Positions 32,901-40,348 of a stretch of 41,022 nt of DNA are shown here, one piece after another (the stretch's first letter is position 1; each line of letters begins with the position of its first letter). The stretch spans positions 1 to 41,022 of the forward strand of contig JARGOE010000011.1 of NCBI GenBank assembly GCA_029210015.1, read 5' to 3'. A program made the position numbers and the translations under genes. The notes beneath the pieces are model-generated. The model was not told the origin of the DNA. It saw nothing but the letters and a program-made list of their open reading frames with translations, and did not search any database. Source of the DNA: Vicingaceae bacterium (GTDB taxonomy: Bacteria > Bacteroidota > Bacteroidia > Flavobacteriales_E > Vicingaceae).

Positions 32901-34888
32901 ACTCTCAAGCATTGGGAATTATTCCAGATGAAAAATATCCTAAAGACAAACTAGCTGAGATTGAAATAATTTTAGCTAAAATAAAGGCGGAAAATGAAAA
33001 TGCTAATGCTGCTCAAAAAGAAATTGATGCAAAATATAATTCTCTTATTTCTCAAGCTGATGGATCTTTTTCTGCAAAAAAATATGATGCCTCGATTACT
33101 AATTATAAAGCTGCATTAAAACTTAAATCTTCAGAAGCTTACCCTAAAAACCAAATTGCTAAAATTGAAGATATATTAGCAGAGTTAAAACGTAAGGAAG
33201 AAGAGATTTCAGTTACTAATAATGCTCAGAAGCAAAAACAAGAACAATACAATCGCCTTATTAAGGGGGCTGATGAAGCTTTTGCTGCTAAACAATATAA
33301 AGGAGCAAAATCTGCTTATGAGCAGGCTCTAGGTATAATGCCTTCAGAGGCTTACCCTAAACAAAAGATTAAAGAAATTCAAGATATATTAGCGGAGATT
33401 GCCCGTAAGGAGAAGGAAGCAAACACAGCTGAATTGGCTGAAAAACAAAAAAGAGAATCGTATGATAATTTAATTTATGACGGAGACAGAGCTATGCGTA
33501 CTATGGATTATACTATGGCTCAAGCTAAATTTAATGGAGCTTTACAATTGTATCCTAATGAAAAATATCCTTCTGATAAATTGGGGGAGATTCTTGAATT
33601 GTTAAAGAAAAATAAAGAAAATGAGGTTATTGCTGTTGTTCCAAGTAATGGAAGTAGAGCTAAAATTTCGGATGATAAAGAAAGAGAAATTGAAGCTAGA
33701 ATGGCTGCTTTAAAAAATAAAAACAATATTGAGAAAGAAAAAGAACTAGAAAAAGATAAAGAGTTGTATGCTAATCAGAATGAAATAAGAGTGCAAGGGA
33801 ATATAGAAAGAAGTAATAGTGCTGACGCAGAAATAGATGGATATAATAAGGAGTTTAAAGCAATCTCTGAAGAGCAGAGAAAAAGAAGTGAAGACAAATC
33901 TAATAATCACTATATATATGTAGATCAGATTACTGAAGCACAGCAAGCTATGATTGATAGAGGTGATGGCTTTAGGACTAGAAACAAAAAAGAAGTTGAG
34001 AAATTAGCTGCATTACATGAGAAAAAACTTGCCGAAAGTAATGAACGAGCTATTGGATTACAGATAGACGTTAATGAATATAGAAGGGAGCATGCTAATG
34101 AAGAAAAAATAATGGTTTCTTCGAGTATTGCTAGAACTGCCGGGTATAAAAAAGATATTGATAAGATTGCAAATAATCAAAAGAAGGAATTTGCAAAAAA
34201 AGATAATTATTACAAACTTAATGTTGATGCTTTAAATCAATTTAAAGCTAAAATTGAAAAAGTAGAATCAAAGCGTATTGCTGATGCTAATAAGATGAGT
34301 AGTGATAATGAAAAGCTAAAGTATAAAATACAGCAGGATGCTAAAAAATATTCAGATAAAAAACGTAAAGATTATTATAAAGACATTAAATATTTAGATA
34401 AGTATAAGAAGCAATTGAATAAAGATCATCATGCGAATGTGAAAAATGCTGACAAGAGAAGAGGTAAAGCGCAGAAAGATTTGTTGAAAGAACAAGAGGC
34501 ACAAAAAGAGTTACATAAGTCTAAAGATAATAGGTATAAAGAATATGATGAAAAACTGCAAGTTGTTAGGAAGCAAAATGATGAGTTTCACAATGATTTG
34601 ATAACACGAGAAAAAGAAAAAAGATTAATAGCTAATTCTCAGTTGACTAATGTTTATAGAGGTGAAAAGCAGGCTAGACAAGACTCTGAGTTATTGGCTA
34701 AATATCCTATAGGAATTTCTGAAGAGGTTGATGAATCTGGTAGTTCAATTACTATAAAAAGGATAAAAGTTACAGGTAATCAAGTAGATGTTTATGAACG
34801 AGTGTTTTACACTTGGGGAGGAACCTATTTCTATAAAAATGGCGTTAACATTACTGAGTCTTTATGGGATAAAGAGTCTATCGAATAG
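29966..34888 (+). CDS. Giant exported protein with 16 TPR-like tandem repeats and coiled-coil C-terminus
   Basis: This 1640-residue protein starts with a signal peptide (cut near SKAQ, residue 30) and a carboxypeptidase-regulatory-like beta domain (about 31-105; VTITVKRNG, NGKYDLKLPPDGIYLIEF). Sixteen repeats run from residue 188 to about 1221. Each holds a Y...AD.AF....YE.AK..Y..A helix pair resembling a TPR and a YPKDKxxEIExIL helix. A charged coiled-coil region (about 1225-1570) and a small C-terminal domain (YPIGISEEV to WGGTYFYKNG) follow. Cell-envelope scaffold or peptidoglycan-spanning rod is an inference. Start is GTG 29966 or GTG 29972. It heads a four-gene operon, with 14 bases to the next gene. 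Confidence 0.88.
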   Translation: MLVKRTFLYHFLGLAITAMFLLSTSVSKAQDWTLDIMGSVKKEETKKRFEGVTITVKRNGAVWKTITSPANGKYDLKLPPDGIYLIEFSKFGHVTKKIEFSTKNVPPEDAKYGFEFPMEMNLFEKMEGLDVSVLNNPIAKVAFDPSTGYMDYDPAYTKSIQKELDRLKKELAERLKAEEENRKKNQKAYDEAIALGDKAFSSEKWEAAKVQYEKAEKLFPDEDYPGFQLAEISDKLAVLAEANKRYNTAIEKADAAFNAREWNKAINSYEYAVELKQDEEYPKTKVKEIEDILKNEKKVEEDYAEAIAAADAAMLTKDYGGAKAEYQKAIELKDYETYPKDKIKEIEAILAEIAAKDKDYNDAIAEADGFFNEKDYEKSIASYKKAQGFNPEESYPQEKINEANELIAEQQKIEQDYQKLISDGDNAFTNKDYETAKAKYEGAIELKESEQYPKDKITEIQELLGAAAKLEEDYNQAIQVGDGAFDSKDYDSAKASYEQALSLKSEEQYPKDKIAEIAQIKAEEEAALLAQKELDEKYISLISSADAALNAEDYEKAKTDYSAALGLKSEEQYPVDKLKEIETILAEIAKKKAEEEANALAQKELDEKYNTLIAAGDAAFSGSDYEKALSDFNAAIGVKPEEQYPKDKIEEIKNKMNEIAEAEAKAAAQKELDEKYNALIATADAAFGNLEYEKAKVDYLAAAEVKSDEQYPKDKLAEIEAKLKDLAEEEIRVSAQKELDEKYNALLSSADNAFNGSDYEKAKSDYSSASELKPTESYPIGKLKEIENILAEIAKKKAEDEASQMAQKELDEKYSTLLVSADEAFNARDYEKAKNDFSSASGLKPTEQYPKDKLLEIENLLTDLASKKAEEEAAKLAQKELDAKYNKFISTADGALSSKNYELAKKNYNFAVDLKPTEMYPKDKLREIENLLSDLENKKAEDELAAEAERKKREYFDAVIAQADKELAVNNYEEAKNKYSQALGIIPDEKYPKDKLAEIEIILAKIKAENENANAAQKEIDAKYNSLISQADGSFSAKKYDASITNYKAALKLKSSEAYPKNQIAKIEDILAELKRKEEEISVTNNAQKQKQEQYNRLIKGADEAFAAKQYKGAKSAYEQALGIMPSEAYPKQKIKEIQDILAEIARKEKEANTAELAEKQKRESYDNLIYDGDRAMRTMDYTMAQAKFNGALQLYPNEKYPSDKLGEILELLKKNKENEVIAVVPSNGSRAKISDDKEREIEARMAALKNKNNIEKEKELEKDKELYANQNEIRVQGNIERSNSADAEIDGYNKEFKAISEEQRKRSEDKSNNHYIYVDQITEAQQAMIDRGDGFRTRNKKEVEKLAALHEKKLAESNERAIGLQIDVNEYRREHANEEKIMVSSSIARTAGYKKDIDKIANNQKKEFAKKDNYYKLNVDALNQFKAKIEKVESKRIADANKMSSDNEKLKYKIQQDAKKYSDKKRKDYYKDIKYLDKYKKQLNKDHHANVKNADKRRGKAQKDLLKEQEAQKELHKSKDNRYKEYDEKLQVVRKQNDEFHNDLITREKEKRLIANSQLTNVYRGEKQARQDSELLAKYPIGISEEVDESGSSITIKRIKVTGNQVDVYERVFYTWGGTYFYKNGVNITESLWDKESIE
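30527..33628 (+). repeat. Sixteen coding tandem repeats with heptad-stepped lengths
   Basis: Sixteen in-frame repeats begin with a (K/D)Y(N/x)xLI motif. Lengths in residues are 57 for the first five, then 64, 71, 67, 67, 71, 71, 71, 68, 71, 71 and a last unit of about 57. The extra residues are always in the AKKKAEEE...AQKELDE linker helix. Repeats 7-11 are the most alike, also in DNA, where the AQKELDEKY codons recur with few changes, suggesting recent expansion by recombination. Confidence 0.85.
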
Positions 34889-34902
34889 TTATTATAATTC
34901 AC

Positions 34903-35898
34903 ATGAAAAAAGTTAAAGTATTATTAATAGCTACTATGCTTTCTATAGTAGCGTTTGGTCAAAATAAAACAGAATTTACACTAACGCTTAAAGATGGAAA
35001 CGTTGTTACTGGAGAAGCAAAGGTTTCTAATATTACTTTATCTACAGATTATGGTAAGTTAGTGATCCCTATTAAAAATGTAACTTCTATTGAGTTAGGT
35101 GTTCATCCTGATAACTCTCAGAAATCTAAAATTGAGAATTTAACTAAGCAGTTATCCAATAGTAATGAAGAGATGAGAAGTAATGCGTATAAGGAACTTA
35201 CAACAATGTCTGCTTCCATTATTCCAGTTTTAGAAGATATAAGCTATTCGTCTAATTATATTCCTGGAGATTTTAATGATTATTCATTAAGTAATGCTAT
35301 AAGTGAATTAAAAGCAATCCATAGTGTATCTAACAATTATAAAACGAAAGATATTGTTTTTATTGATTATGATTATAATATGGGAGGGATATATAGCTTT
35401 AAGAATATAGAACTTAAAACAGAATATGGAACTTTAAACATACCGAGAAATAAGATTGAAAAAATTGATGTTATGTTTTATGATGCGACAGAAGGTGCTG
35501 GAATGAAAACGTTTAAACTTTTTGCTAATAAACACATTTCTGGTAATAATAATGGTGGATGGATGAAAACAGGAATCATGGTTAAAAACGGACAGGTAAT
35601 TGATATTATATCTTCTGGAGAAATTTCTCTAGCTAGTTTATCAGGAAATACTTATAAGCCTGATGGTTCAAGTAAAAGTTCTTCTAGTAATGATTTTAAA
35701 GCTAATTCTAGTTCTTCAACATATCCTGCGTATGGAAATACAGTTTATAAAATTGGAGAATCAGGTACTGCTGTTAAAGCAGGGGCTAGTTATAAAGGTA
35801 AGTCTACTTCTAGTGGGATGCTATATGTTTCTATTTACGAGACTGTTTATAATGCTTCTAACACTGGGTTTTACGTTGTGAAACTAAAAGTTAGATAG
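34903..35898 (+). CDS. Exported protein with two YGxLxIP repeats and a LecA-like C-terminal domain
   Basis: This 331-residue protein has a signal peptide (to AFGQ, residue 20). Two similar beta units follow (about 22-66 with TDYGKLVIP, and 148-192 with TEYGTLNIP), separated by a helical segment (75-145). The C-terminal part (203-330) resembles the PA-IL (LecA) galactophilic lectin of Pseudomonas: IMVKNGQVIDIISSGEISL, then VYKIGESGTAV and LYVSIYE. LecA's calcium-binding aspartate and asparagine pair is only partly matched, so sugar binding is uncertain. A serine-rich loop lies at 256-273. It sits 14 bases after the giant repeat protein gene. Confidence 0.82.
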   Translation: MKKVKVLLIATMLSIVAFGQNKTEFTLTLKDGNVVTGEAKVSNITLSTDYGKLVIPIKNVTSIELGVHPDNSQKSKIENLTKQLSNSNEEMRSNAYKELTTMSASIIPVLEDISYSSNYIPGDFNDYSLSNAISELKAIHSVSNNYKTKDIVFIDYDYNMGGIYSFKNIELKTEYGTLNIPRNKIEKIDVMFYDATEGAGMKTFKLFANKHISGNNNGGWMKTGIMVKNGQVIDIISSGEISLASLSGNTYKPDGSSKSSSSNDFKANSSSSTYPAYGNTVYKIGESGTAVKAGASYKGKSTSSGMLYVSIYETVYNASNTGFYVVKLKVR

Positions 35899-35899
35899 A

Positions 35900-36817
35900 T
35901 TGTTCGTTAAATTAAAATACTTAATTTTTTTAACACTAATTAGTGCTTTTGCTTCATGTCAAAATACAACCAAACCAGATGATTTTTCTAATGATGAGGT
36001 AATCACCAAGAGTAAAAATTTATCAATTCCTCCTCTTGATAAATCAAAATTTTCGTATTCATGGCTTTCAAATTATGATTACAATAATTCACTAATTAAT
36101 AATATCAAACCTCCTAAAGGATTTGAAAGAGTAAAAGAAAGCGACAACTCTTTCGGTGCTTGGTTGAATCATTTACCTTTAAAAGAAAATAAGACAGTTT
36201 TTCTTTATAATGGCGAAAAAAAATATAATCAATCAGCTCAATATAAAGTTATTGATATAGATGTTGGAGATAAGGATTTGCAGCAGTGTGCAGATGCAGT
36301 TATGAGGCTTAGGGCGGAATATTTATTATCGTCAAATCAACTTAAAAAAATACATTTCAATTATACGAATGGAATTACTATTCCTTATTCAAAGTGGAGT
36401 AGTGGGTTGTACCCAATTTTAAAAGCTAATAAGGTTGTTTGGGTTGGTAGTTCTAATAATAGTTCATATAAAAGTTTTAGAAAGTACATGGATAATATTT
36501 TTATGTACGCTGGCACAGCATCTTTAGAAAAAGAGTTGCTATCTGTTAATCTGGAGGATTTAAAAATAGGGGATGTATTTATTAAGGGAGGGTTCCCTGG
36601 ACACGCTGTTTTAGTTGTAGATGTTGCAGAAAATAATATAACTAAAGAGAAATGTTTTATCTTAGTACAGAGCTATATGCCTGCACAAAACATTCATGTA
36701 TTGAATAATCCTAATGAGTTTAATGAGTCACCTTGGTATTACCTCAAAGATTGTAATTCTATCATAGAAACTCCTGAGTGGACTTTTTACCCAAATCAAT
36801 TAAAGCGATTTAAATAA
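35900..36817 (+). CDS. DUF4846 family lipoprotein
   Basis: This 305-residue protein has a lipobox (SAFASCQ, C20) and DUF4846 family motifs: WLNHLPL, KVIDIDVGDKDLQQCADAVMRLRAEYL, IHFNYTNG, GGFPGHAVLVVDV and VQSYMPAQNIHVLNNP. No function is established; the fold is unknown to me. The only initiator before the lipobox is TTG 35900, since a stop lies 5 codons upstream in frame. The gene starts 1 base after the previous stop, and its own stop overlaps the next ATG by 1 base (TAATG). Confidence 0.88.
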   Translation: MFVKLKYLIFLTLISAFASCQNTTKPDDFSNDEVITKSKNLSIPPLDKSKFSYSWLSNYDYNNSLINNIKPPKGFERVKESDNSFGAWLNHLPLKENKTVFLYNGEKKYNQSAQYKVIDIDVGDKDLQQCADAVMRLRAEYLLSSNQLKKIHFNYTNGITIPYSKWSSGLYPILKANKVVWVGSSNNSSYKSFRKYMDNIFMYAGTASLEKELLSVNLEDLKIGDVFIKGGFPGHAVLVVDVAENNITKEKCFILVQSYMPAQNIHVLNNPNEFNESPWYYLKDCNSIIETPEWTFYPNQLKRFK

Positions 36818-37935
36818 TGAAAGTTTGGTGTTTACCCACTCTTATTTTGTTTTTAATATCTTGTGGGCCAGAGTCTATAAAAAAAGAAGAACAGGAGGTT
36901 ATAATAAAATTAGATTATGCTGAAGGTTTTAGTATTGAAGAAAAACATAATTTCAAAATTATAACTATAAAAGACGCCTGGCTTGGAGAAACCAATTCTC
37001 AACAATATGTACTTTACCGAGATAGCTTACCTAATGGATATAAGGATGCTGTAAAAGTTAAAATTCCTATCAAGTCAATAGCTTGTCTTAGTTTGACTCA
37101 TATGGCCTTTGTTGAAGCTTTAGGTTTAGAAAATACAATTTTAGCTGCATCAGGATGTAATTATACTAATAGTCCTAAAATTAAATCATTAGTTCAAAGT
37201 AATAAAATAGCTGAAGTTGGGGATGAGCAATCTATTAATTATGAGATATTGGTTGAGAAAAACCCAAGCATAGTTATGGCGTACGGAATTGATGAGTCAT
37301 CTTTAACTTATATTAATAAGTTGAATCAATTAGGGCTAACAACAGTTCTCAATGCTGAGTATATGGAAACTCATCCATTGGGAAAAGCAGAATGGATTAA
37401 GTTTGTAGCAGCGTTTTATGATGCTGATGATATGGCTGATAGTATTTTTGAAAATACAAAACAGGAGTATTTAAGTTTGATCAAATTAACAAGAAATATA
37501 GAGAATAGACCTACAGTTTTTGTTGGGATGCCTTGGAATGGAAGTTGGTATGTGGCAGGAGGGAAATCTTTCCAAGCACAGTTATTTAAAGATGCTGGAG
37601 GGGAATATTTGTGGAGCGATAATAATGAGAAGTCAAGTGTGATTAAGAGTAAAGAGGTGGTTTATGATGAGGCCTTTGATGCAATGTTTTGGTTGAATCA
37701 AAATAGTTATACTTCTATTTCAGCTATTATAGAACATGATGATAGACTTAAGAATTTCAAGTCAATAAAAAAAGGTTCAATATATAATAATGATAAAAGA
37801 ATAAATGTTTTTTCTGGTAATGACTACTGGGAGTCAGCAACAGTTTATCCTCAAAGAGTGTTAAAAGATTTAATTAAAATTTTTCATCCTGATTTAATAG
37901 AGCATAAACTTTATTATTACAGAAAAATGGAATAA
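36817..37935 (+). CDS. Class III (BtuF/FecB-like) ABC substrate-binding lipoprotein
   Basis: This 372-residue lipoprotein (FLISCGPE, C16) has the helical-backbone metal-receptor fold of siderophore/haem/cobalamin-binding proteins: SIACLSLTHMAFVEALGLENTILA, VGDEQSINYEILVEKNPSIVMAYG, a central linker helix, then WNGSWYVAGGKSFQAQLFKDAGGEYLW and VYPQRVLKDLIKIFHPD. It should bind an iron or cobalamin-type ligand outside the cell or in the periplasm; the ligand is unknown. No permease or ATPase gene is beside it. It closes the operon of the giant repeat protein, coupled through TAATG. Confidence 0.87.
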   Translation: MKVWCLPTLILFLISCGPESIKKEEQEVIIKLDYAEGFSIEEKHNFKIITIKDAWLGETNSQQYVLYRDSLPNGYKDAVKVKIPIKSIACLSLTHMAFVEALGLENTILAASGCNYTNSPKIKSLVQSNKIAEVGDEQSINYEILVEKNPSIVMAYGIDESSLTYINKLNQLGLTTVLNAEYMETHPLGKAEWIKFVAAFYDADDMADSIFENTKQEYLSLIKLTRNIENRPTVFVGMPWNGSWYVAGGKSFQAQLFKDAGGEYLWSDNNEKSSVIKSKEVVYDEAFDAMFWLNQNSYTSISAIIEHDDRLKNFKSIKKGSIYNNDKRINVFSGNDYWESATVYPQRVLKDLIKIFHPDLIEHKLYYYRKME

Positions 37936-37937
37936 AA

Positions 37938-37970
37938 AAAAGGCTTCTAAATTTTAGAGGCCTTTTTTCT
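37938..37970. terminator. Bidirectional terminator between SBP and DUF1573 genes
   Basis: AAGGCTTCTAA pairs with TTAGAGGCCTT (one G-T pair) around a 3-base loop, with A-rich and T-rich flanks, serving both converging genes. Confidence 0.88.
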
Positions 37971-37984
37971 ATACTGTGTATTTT

Positions 37985-38542
37985 TTATTGAGGAACTTCT
38001 ACTTCTGCAGAAATAACTATAGTTGATGTAATAGGATTGGTGTTAGCTGTAATAGTTACAGTTTTTGATTGAGCACCTTGTTGTTTTCCTGGGCTGTAAA
38101 CCACTTCAATCTCTCCTGTCTTACCAGGTTTAATAGGTTCTTTTGGAAATTTAGGAACCGTACATCCGCAAGAGCCTTGTGCATCTTCAATAATTAAAGG
38201 CTCATTACCAGTATTAGTGAATTTAAAAATTTTAGTGTTTTTAGTGTCTTGTTGAATAGTTCCAAAATTATGAGCAGTCTCAGCAAATTTTACTGTTGTT
38301 TTAGCTCTAGTTTCTGAAAGTTTGGGTGTAGGTGCAGGTTGGTTCGCTGCAGGATCACTGAGGGGACTAGCTATTGGATTAACTAAATTGTTTGGAGCAG
38401 GGTTAGCTGCAATGTTGCTCTGTGGAGTTGTATCATTTTCAATAGCAGCTCTTCTAGAAGGTGTATCATCACTAAAAAATACATCAACAACTAATGTTAG
38501 TGCAATTAAACCCAATAAACCAATTTTGATATTTTCTTTCAT
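37985..38542 (-). CDS. Membrane-anchored DUF1573 protein
   Basis: This 185-residue protein has an N-terminal hydrophobic segment (IGLLGLIALTLVVDVFF) without a lipobox, so it is probably anchored. A Pro/Ala/Asn-rich flexible linker (about 30-78) leads to a DUF1573 immunoglobulin-like domain with HNFGTIQQ, FKFTNTGNEPLII, GSCGCTVP and VYSPGKQQG. The family is common in Bacteroidota envelopes, and its function is not established. It lies 43 bases behind the S41 protease gene on the same strand and is probably co-transcribed. Confidence 0.88.
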   Translation of the reverse strand: MKENIKIGLLGLIALTLVVDVFFSDDTPSRRAAIENDTTPQSNIAANPAPNNLVNPIASPLSDPAANQPAPTPKLSETRAKTTVKFAETAHNFGTIQQDTKNTKIFKFTNTGNEPLIIEDAQGSCGCTVPKFPKEPIKPGKTGEIEVVYSPGKQQGAQSKTVTITANTNPITSTIVISAEVEVPQ

Positions 38543-38585
38543 AACGTATAAATTTTTTATAAAAATACAAAAACTGTAAATTATA

Positions 38586-40181
38586 CTATTTGTAAACTAA
38601 CTTTTCTTTTTTAAATGTATTACTGTTTATCTCTTTTATTGCTTTTAAATAGGAATCATTTAATTCATTGGCAATTTGAAAATATGCTGATGTGTCCCAA
38701 AGGTTTCTTGCAACTAAAGCTTTTAATCTAATAACAAGAACCTTTTTAGAAGTTTCAATTTGTTCTTCTTTTTTTTCTACATCATTGTCTTCGGCAAATG
38801 CAATAAAATCATTAAGTAGCTCTTGTTCAGCATCAAATAAAGTATTAAAATCTTTTACAGTTTTGTATTTTGCTAACAGTTCTTCTCTGTTAATATTGGT
38901 ATATGTTAGGGCAAATTCATTAAACAATCCTTTTCTATTGACTTTTCCAAAATAATCAGAATACAAGGTTGTATCAACAGGGACAAAAACATCAGGCATA
39001 ATACCACCTCCACCATAAACAGTTCTTTTGCTATTTAATGTTTTGTACTGTAAAGAATCTGGTAAATCAATACTATCAGCGCTAATAAATTCACCATTAT
39101 TTAAACGTCTTAAATATTCTTTGTAATACTCTTCTTTTCCATCGTCATATGGACGTTGTATACATCTTCCAGAAGGAGTATGATAACGAGATACAGTTAA
39201 CCTTATAGCAGACCCATCTGGCAAAGTGAATGGTTTTTGAACTAAACCTTTTCCAAATGATCTTCTTCCAATAACTAGTCCTCTATCATAATCTTGTATT
39301 GCACCTGAAAGTATTTCAGAGGCAGAAGCAGAACCTTCATCAATCAATACTACTAGTTTTCCTTGTTCAAAACCACCTTTTGATGTTGTGTAATATTCTT
39401 GCTTAGGGCTTTTTATACCTTCAGTATATACAACTAATTTTTTGTCATCCAAAACTTCGTCAGCAAGTTGTATAGCTGTTTGTAGGTACCCACCGCCATT
39501 ACCTGTTAAGTCAATAATGAGGTGCTTCATGTTTTGTTTTTGAAGTTTCGAAAGGCCGTCTTTAAATTCTTCAATAGTGTTTCGGGCAAACCTGTTAACC
39601 TTTATATAGCCAATTTCATCATCAGCCATGTAGCTTGCATCCACACTAAAAATGGGTATTTTATCTCTTGTAATAGTAAAGTTTAATATTTCTTTGCTAC
39701 TTCTTCTTTTAATACTTAGGTTTACTTTTGTTCCTTTCTTTCCTCTTAACTTACTTTGAACATCACTGTTTTGAATGCCAATTCCGGCAATGCTCTCACC
39801 ATCAACTTCAATAATTTTGTCTCCTGCCATTAATCCTACTTTTTCAGATGGTCCACCAGAAATAGGTGATACAACTAATAATGTGTCATGTAAAATATTG
39901 TATTGTATTCCAATACCTTCAAAATTTCCAACTAGCGGTTCGTTCATTTTTTTTAGTTCCTCTTTTGGTATATATACAGAGTGAGGGTCAAGTTCTTTTA
40001 ACGAGGCAATAATTGCTTTCTCTACTATTTTAGATTCGTCAGTTGAATCTACATAAGCATAGTTTATTAATTGAAGTAAAGCATCGAACTTTTTACTTCC
40101 TTCACTTTGTATATATTGTGAGAACCCACTGGTACTTATCAGAATCAGTAAGGCAATTAATAATAATTGTATTCTTTTCAT
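38586..40181 (-). CDS. S41 family C-terminal processing protease
   Basis: This 531-residue exported serine protease (signal peptide to GFSQ) has a PDZ domain (about 85-165; GIGIQYN, SGGPSEKVGLMAGDKIIEVDG) and the S41 catalytic core with IDLTGNGGG, DEGSASASEILSGA (probable nucleophile S286) and GRRSFGKGLVQ (general-base K311). An additional C-terminal helical region of about 130 residues follows. Such proteases degrade or trim exported proteins from the C-terminus in the periplasm. A promoter-like element lies 18 bases upstream. Confidence 0.94.
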   Translation of the reverse strand: MKRIQLLLIALLILISTSGFSQYIQSEGSKKFDALLQLINYAYVDSTDESKIVEKAIIASLKELDPHSVYIPKEELKKMNEPLVGNFEGIGIQYNILHDTLLVVSPISGGPSEKVGLMAGDKIIEVDGESIAGIGIQNSDVQSKLRGKKGTKVNLSIKRRSSKEILNFTITRDKIPIFSVDASYMADDEIGYIKVNRFARNTIEEFKDGLSKLQKQNMKHLIIDLTGNGGGYLQTAIQLADEVLDDKKLVVYTEGIKSPKQEYYTTSKGGFEQGKLVVLIDEGSASASEILSGAIQDYDRGLVIGRRSFGKGLVQKPFTLPDGSAIRLTVSRYHTPSGRCIQRPYDDGKEEYYKEYLRRLNNGEFISADSIDLPDSLQYKTLNSKRTVYGGGGIMPDVFVPVDTTLYSDYFGKVNRKGLFNEFALTYTNINREELLAKYKTVKDFNTLFDAEQELLNDFIAFAEDNDVEKKEEQIETSKKVLVIRLKALVARNLWDTSAYFQIANELNDSYLKAIKEINSNTFKKEKLVYK

Positions 40182-40198
40182 AAAAATTGTATTTAAAA

Positions 40199-40234
40199 CA
40201 AATCTAACTAAAAATAAAATGAGCTTTTAGCAAA
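40199..40234 (-). promoter_or_regulatory. Probable promoter of the S41 protease gene
   Basis: On the minus strand TAGATTTG (40206-40199) matches TAnnTTTG; TTTG at 40234-40231 is a candidate -33 box with a spacer of 24 bases, slightly long. The -7 region shares TAGTTAGATTTG with the serC promoter. Confidence 0.5.
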
Positions 40235-40336
40235 ATGTTATGAGCGGTATATTTTTTCTTATTGATGATAGAACAAAAATAATTCCATAAAGTTTGGCAT
40301 AGCATTTGAATTTATCATCAACTATTAACCAAAGAT

Positions 40337-40341
40337 GGAGG
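40337..40341 (+). promoter_or_regulatory. Strong Shine-Dalgarno sequence for the DUF4476 gene
   Basis: GGAGG stands 7 bases upstream of the ATG at 40349, an ideal ribosome binding site. Other genes in this window lack such a sequence, as is normal in Bacteroidota, so it stands out and supports this start. Confidence 0.6.
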
Positions 40342-40348
40342 ACGAATT

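Noticed and set aside
30527-33628. Tandem repetitive DNA that might be a CRISPR array or satellite
   Set aside because: Repeat units are about 170-213 bases, in frame, with diverged sequence throughout and no constant repeat/spacer pattern; they encode protein repeats.
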